Below, piece by piece: positions 23,370-25,739 of a stretch of DNA of 25,739 nucleotides. A model generated the notes under the pieces. That model searched no databases, was not told where the DNA came from, and saw nothing but the letters and a program-made list of their open reading frames with translations. How positions within the stretch are numbered: position 1 is the first letter of the stretch; each line of letters starts with the position of its first letter. Made by a program: the position numbers and the translations under genes. Origin of the DNA: CAMENZ01 sp041854955 (lineage in GTDB: Bacteria; Bacillota; Clostridia; Peptostreptococcales; Anaerovoracaceae); contig JBHADF010000056.1 of the NCBI GenBank assembly GCA_041854955.1, positions 1 through 25,739 of the forward strand. The letters are read 5' to 3'.

Positions 23370-24875
23370 ATGGCAGACTATAAAAAATTGCAGAACGGAA
23401 GCGATATAAGAGGCATCGCCTTGGAAGGGGTGCCGGGAGAAGCTCCCAACCTGGGGGAAGCGGAAACTTTGGCTATAATGTCAGGCTTTGTTCATTGGCT
23501 TGTAAAAAAGACGGGGAAAGAGGCGGAAGCGCTGAAAATTTCCGTAGGCCGTGACAGCCGCATAAGCGGAGAGGATTTTAGAAATTGGATATCTCGAGCC
23601 CTATCAGGAGAAGGTGTACAGGTCTTAGACTGCGGCATGGCGTCCACTCCGGCCATGTTTATGTCCACCATATATCCCGAATTCGATTGCGACGGAGCCA
23701 TCATGATTACGGCCAGCCACCTGCCCTTTAACAGAAACGGCTTTAAATTCTTTTCAAAGCAGGGGGGCCTGGACAAGGCTGATATAAAAGAAATTTTAGC
23801 CCATGCAGAAGGGGCGAGGAGCTTGCCCAACGCAGGCCGAGGCAAGGTATGGGAAGCGTCCTTAATGGAAGCCTATTGCAAAGACCTGCGGGAAAAAATA
23901 AAAAAAGGAGTTTCCGCACAGGACTATGATATGCCCCTTAAAGGTTTAAAGATAGTGGTGGACGCAGGAAACGGCGCCGGCGGCTTTTTCGCCAAGGATG
24001 TTTTGGCACCCTTGGGAGCAGATGTGAGGGGCAGTCAGTTTTTAGAGCCTGACGGAACCTTCCCCAATCATCAGCCCAATCCGGAAAATAAGGAGGCCAT
24101 GGAGTCTATATGCCGAAAGGTTTTAAAGGAAAAGGCCGACTTGGGACTTATCTTCGACACGGATGTGGACAGATCCTCGGCGGTGGACAGCTTGGGCAAG
24201 GAAATCGCCAGAAACGGCATCGTGGCCCTGGCGGCAGCTCTTATCGCCAAAGAGCATCCTGGAACTACCGTGGTTACGGACAGCATTACGGGAGAGCCTC
24301 TTACCGAGTATCTGGAAAAATGCTTGGGTCTAAAGCACCTGAGATATATGAGGGGCTATAAGAACGTTATCAACAAGGCGGTAGAACTCAACGAAGCCGG
24401 TACAGACAGCCAGCTGGCCATTGAAACCTCCGGCCACTGCGCCTATAAGGAAAACTATTTCCTCGACGACGGAGCCTATCTGGCCACTAAGATTGTGATA
24501 AAAGCGGCTCAGCTTAAGGCCGCCGGAGTGGGCATAGATGTGATCCTTTCCAGCTTGAAGGAGGCCAAGGAAGCCGTAGAGATAAGATTTCCCATAGGGG
24601 CGGCAGATTTTGCGGAGTACGGAGATGAAGTGCTGCAGGCCTTTGAAGCTTGGGCTGAGGAAAAATCTGAAGAGGGAATCACCCCGGTGAAGCCTAATTA
24701 TGAAGGTGTAAGGCTTAATTTTGAAAGGGCTGGACTAAAGGGCTGGTGCCTTTTACGAAAATCCCTCCACGACCCCATAATGCCTTTGAATGTAGAGGTG
24801 GAGGAAGGAAGCTGCGGGGAGATTCTGGCCTTGGTGAAGGCCTTCCTGAAGGATTTTCCGGAGATAGGCATATAG
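23370..24875 (+). CDS. Phosphohexomutase (phosphoglucomutase / phosphomannomutase family)
   Basis: 501 residues of the alpha-D-phosphohexomutase family, which moves a phosphate between C1 and C6 of hexoses. The phosphoserine is S116 in TASHLPFNRNGFKFF; the metal loop is DTDVDRS; the sugar-binding loop is in ETSGH; the last domain carries the phosphate-binding region (after about 410). GSDIRG near the start is standard. I choose ATG 23370, nine bases after AAAGG; a GTG at 23364 is too near that site. Whether glucose or mannose phosphate is preferred cannot be told. Downstream of the oxidoreductase by 42 bases. Confidence 0.88.
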   Translation: MADYKKLQNGSDIRGIALEGVPGEAPNLGEAETLAIMSGFVHWLVKKTGKEAEALKISVGRDSRISGEDFRNWISRALSGEGVQVLDCGMASTPAMFMSTIYPEFDCDGAIMITASHLPFNRNGFKFFSKQGGLDKADIKEILAHAEGARSLPNAGRGKVWEASLMEAYCKDLREKIKKGVSAQDYDMPLKGLKIVVDAGNGAGGFFAKDVLAPLGADVRGSQFLEPDGTFPNHQPNPENKEAMESICRKVLKEKADLGLIFDTDVDRSSAVDSLGKEIARNGIVALAAALIAKEHPGTTVVTDSITGEPLTEYLEKCLGLKHLRYMRGYKNVINKAVELNEAGTDSQLAIETSGHCAYKENYFLDDGAYLATKIVIKAAQLKAAGVGIDVILSSLKEAKEAVEIRFPIGAADFAEYGDEVLQAFEAWAEEKSEEGITPVKPNYEGVRLNFERAGLKGWCLLRKSLHDPIMPLNVEVEEGSCGEILALVKAFLKDFPEIGI

Positions 24876-24910
24876 GCAGTTTGCAATAAACTTGGAAGGA
24901 GAGTTATTTT

Positions 24911-25627
24911 ATGAAAAAGACCCTGATAACCATAGCCGCAATTGGCTTTATGATCGTTGCAATTGGTCTTGCTGTAAGGGATATGAAAACCGGAGAGGTG
25001 GACCCTATGCCTGGGCAGAAGAACGGCGGCAACGTCAAGACCTATCTTACTATAGTAGCGGAGACGGCGGAGCTCAAGAATGAATTGGGGGATGATACTC
25101 CCTACTGTGATATCTATAAGAATTATAATATCTTCGTAAAAACTATGGGAATGAGAAAGAGCGAAGCATTGAAAAATGCTGAAAGCACCTGGCTGCAAAA
25201 CCGAGCCATCACTTGGTATGCCAAAGAACAGGATCTCCTCGCCGATTCCGAGAGCCTGGCAGCTTATATGGAGGACATTTATGACAGCCTTGTGGGTACC
25301 GAGGAGTATCCCTTTTACGAAGAGATAGCAAAGAAAAAGGGCATAACTGTGGAAGAACTCATACAAAATGACTGGAAATCCTACAGAACAGCCTGTGACG
25401 TAAATAATGTATATGAATCTGAGAAGACCAAGTACAAGGACGAAGGGGAAAAGCCTTTTACGGATTATTGGAAAGAATTTGTGGGCAAGCTGACAGAGGA
25501 CTACAAAAAGACCGAGGATTACGCCGAAATAAAGGTGAAGCTGGAAAACTCGGTTAAACTGGTTCAAGAGGAAAAGGAATTGACCCCGGAGGAACTGGAA
25601 AAGGAAGATATATTTGTAGAGGCGTAA
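24911..25627 (+). CDS. Membrane-anchored extracytoplasmic protein of unknown function
   Basis: 238 residues. A single hydrophobic segment (about 4-22) after MKK looks like a signal anchor; no lipobox and no clear cleavage site. The rest is very acidic and lysine-rich, mostly helical, with the last 60 residues possibly coiled coil. The pattern LQNRAITWYAKEQ followed by an EEIAKKKGITVEEL segment faintly recalls the N-terminal helical region of SurA/PrsA-type chaperones, but no peptidyl-prolyl isomerase domain is present. GGAAGGAGAG precedes the start. I do not recognise a family with confidence. Confidence 0.7.
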   Translation: MKKTLITIAAIGFMIVAIGLAVRDMKTGEVDPMPGQKNGGNVKTYLTIVAETAELKNELGDDTPYCDIYKNYNIFVKTMGMRKSEALKNAESTWLQNRAITWYAKEQDLLADSESLAAYMEDIYDSLVGTEEYPFYEEIAKKKGITVEELIQNDWKSYRTACDVNNVYESEKTKYKDEGEKPFTDYWKEFVGKLTEDYKKTEDYAEIKVKLENSVKLVQEEKELTPEELEKEDIFVEA

Positions 25628-25651
25628 AGGTGTCTTTATGCCAAAAAAGTA

Positions 25652-25680
25652 TTGAAAATACAGAATGGTTGTGCTATTAT
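25652..25680 (+). promoter_or_regulatory. Strong sigma70-type promoter for the next gene
   Basis: TTGAAA (25652-25657), 17 bp, TATTAT (25675-25680) with TG one base before the -10. No terminator is evident between the preceding stop and this promoter. Confidence 0.7.
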
Positions 25681-25724
25681 GTAGCAGAAAAGGTTTAACT
25701 ATTTTTCAAAAAGGAGTTGACGAG

Positions 25725-25739
25725 ATGACTTGGTGGAAT
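25725..25739 (+). CDS. First five codons of a gene cut by the window edge
   Basis: ATG ACT TGG TGG AAT after AAAGGAG (eight bases upstream) and a good promoter. Too short to assign. Confidence 0.6.

Noticed and set aside
24698..25567. 289-codon minus-strand frame across the end of the phosphohexomutase and the anchored protein
   Set aside because: It spans two good + strand genes and lacks a family match and a start signal.

Overview
The window looks like chromosomal DNA of an anaerobic, amino-acid-fermenting member of the Clostridia (Firmicutes). The evidence is strong AGGAGG-type ribosome binding sites, AGA-rich codon use, intrinsic terminators with T tails, a butyrate kinase and, above all, a complete set of genes for oxidative ornithine fermentation. 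I cannot name the genus. All genes I can support lie on the + strand.

Layout. (1) 1-1480: a leader with an inverted repeat, then a PnuC-type vitamin (NAD precursor) transporter overlapping an ArsR-family regulator, closed by a terminator. (2) 1521-2968: a PAS / AAA+ / Fis-type sigma54 activator of the RocR kind with its own terminator. (3) 3168-13486: a near-consensus sigma54 (-24/-12) promoter followed by ord-ortA-ortB-oraS-oraE, then an apparently inserted segment (nuclease-fold protein and a GNAT acetyltransferase fragment), then a MutL/GlmL-like ATPase, ornithine racemase (orr) and an O6-methylguanine-DNA methyltransferase, ending at a terminator. (4) 13498-19806: a sigma70-type promoter and an oligopeptide ABC importer, oppB-C-D-F-A, with terminator. 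(5) 19807-20306: about 500 bp without a gene, holding a degenerate tandem repeat of about 36 bp and a MITE-like inverted repeat. (6) 20307-24875: a GNAT acetyltransferase, endonuclease IV, butyrate kinase, a flavodoxin-fold oxidoreductase and a phosphohexomutase, close together or overlapping. (7) 24911-25627: a membrane-anchored protein of unknown function, then a strong promoter and the first codons of another gene.

How they work together (family knowledge plus inference). Orr turns L-ornithine into D-ornithine. OraSE (B12 and PLP dependent) moves the terminal amino group to give 2,4-diaminopentanoate. Ord oxidatively deaminates this to 2-amino-4-oxopentanoate. OrtAB cleaves that with CoA to alanine and acetyl-CoA. 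The MutL-like ATPase probably services the B12 mutase. The sigma54 activator immediately upstream and the -24/-12 promoter make a self-consistent control unit. The Opp importer could supply peptides, and butyrate kinase could draw ATP from acetyl-CoA-derived butyryl phosphate.

The least ordinary parts are the segment inserted between oraE and the MutL-like gene, the cysteine cluster at the end of the MutL-like protein, the large extracytoplasmic insert in OppC, the PnuC-ArsR pairing, and the tandem repeat after oppA. I see no CRISPR array, tRNA, rRNA, prophage or complete insertion sequence.
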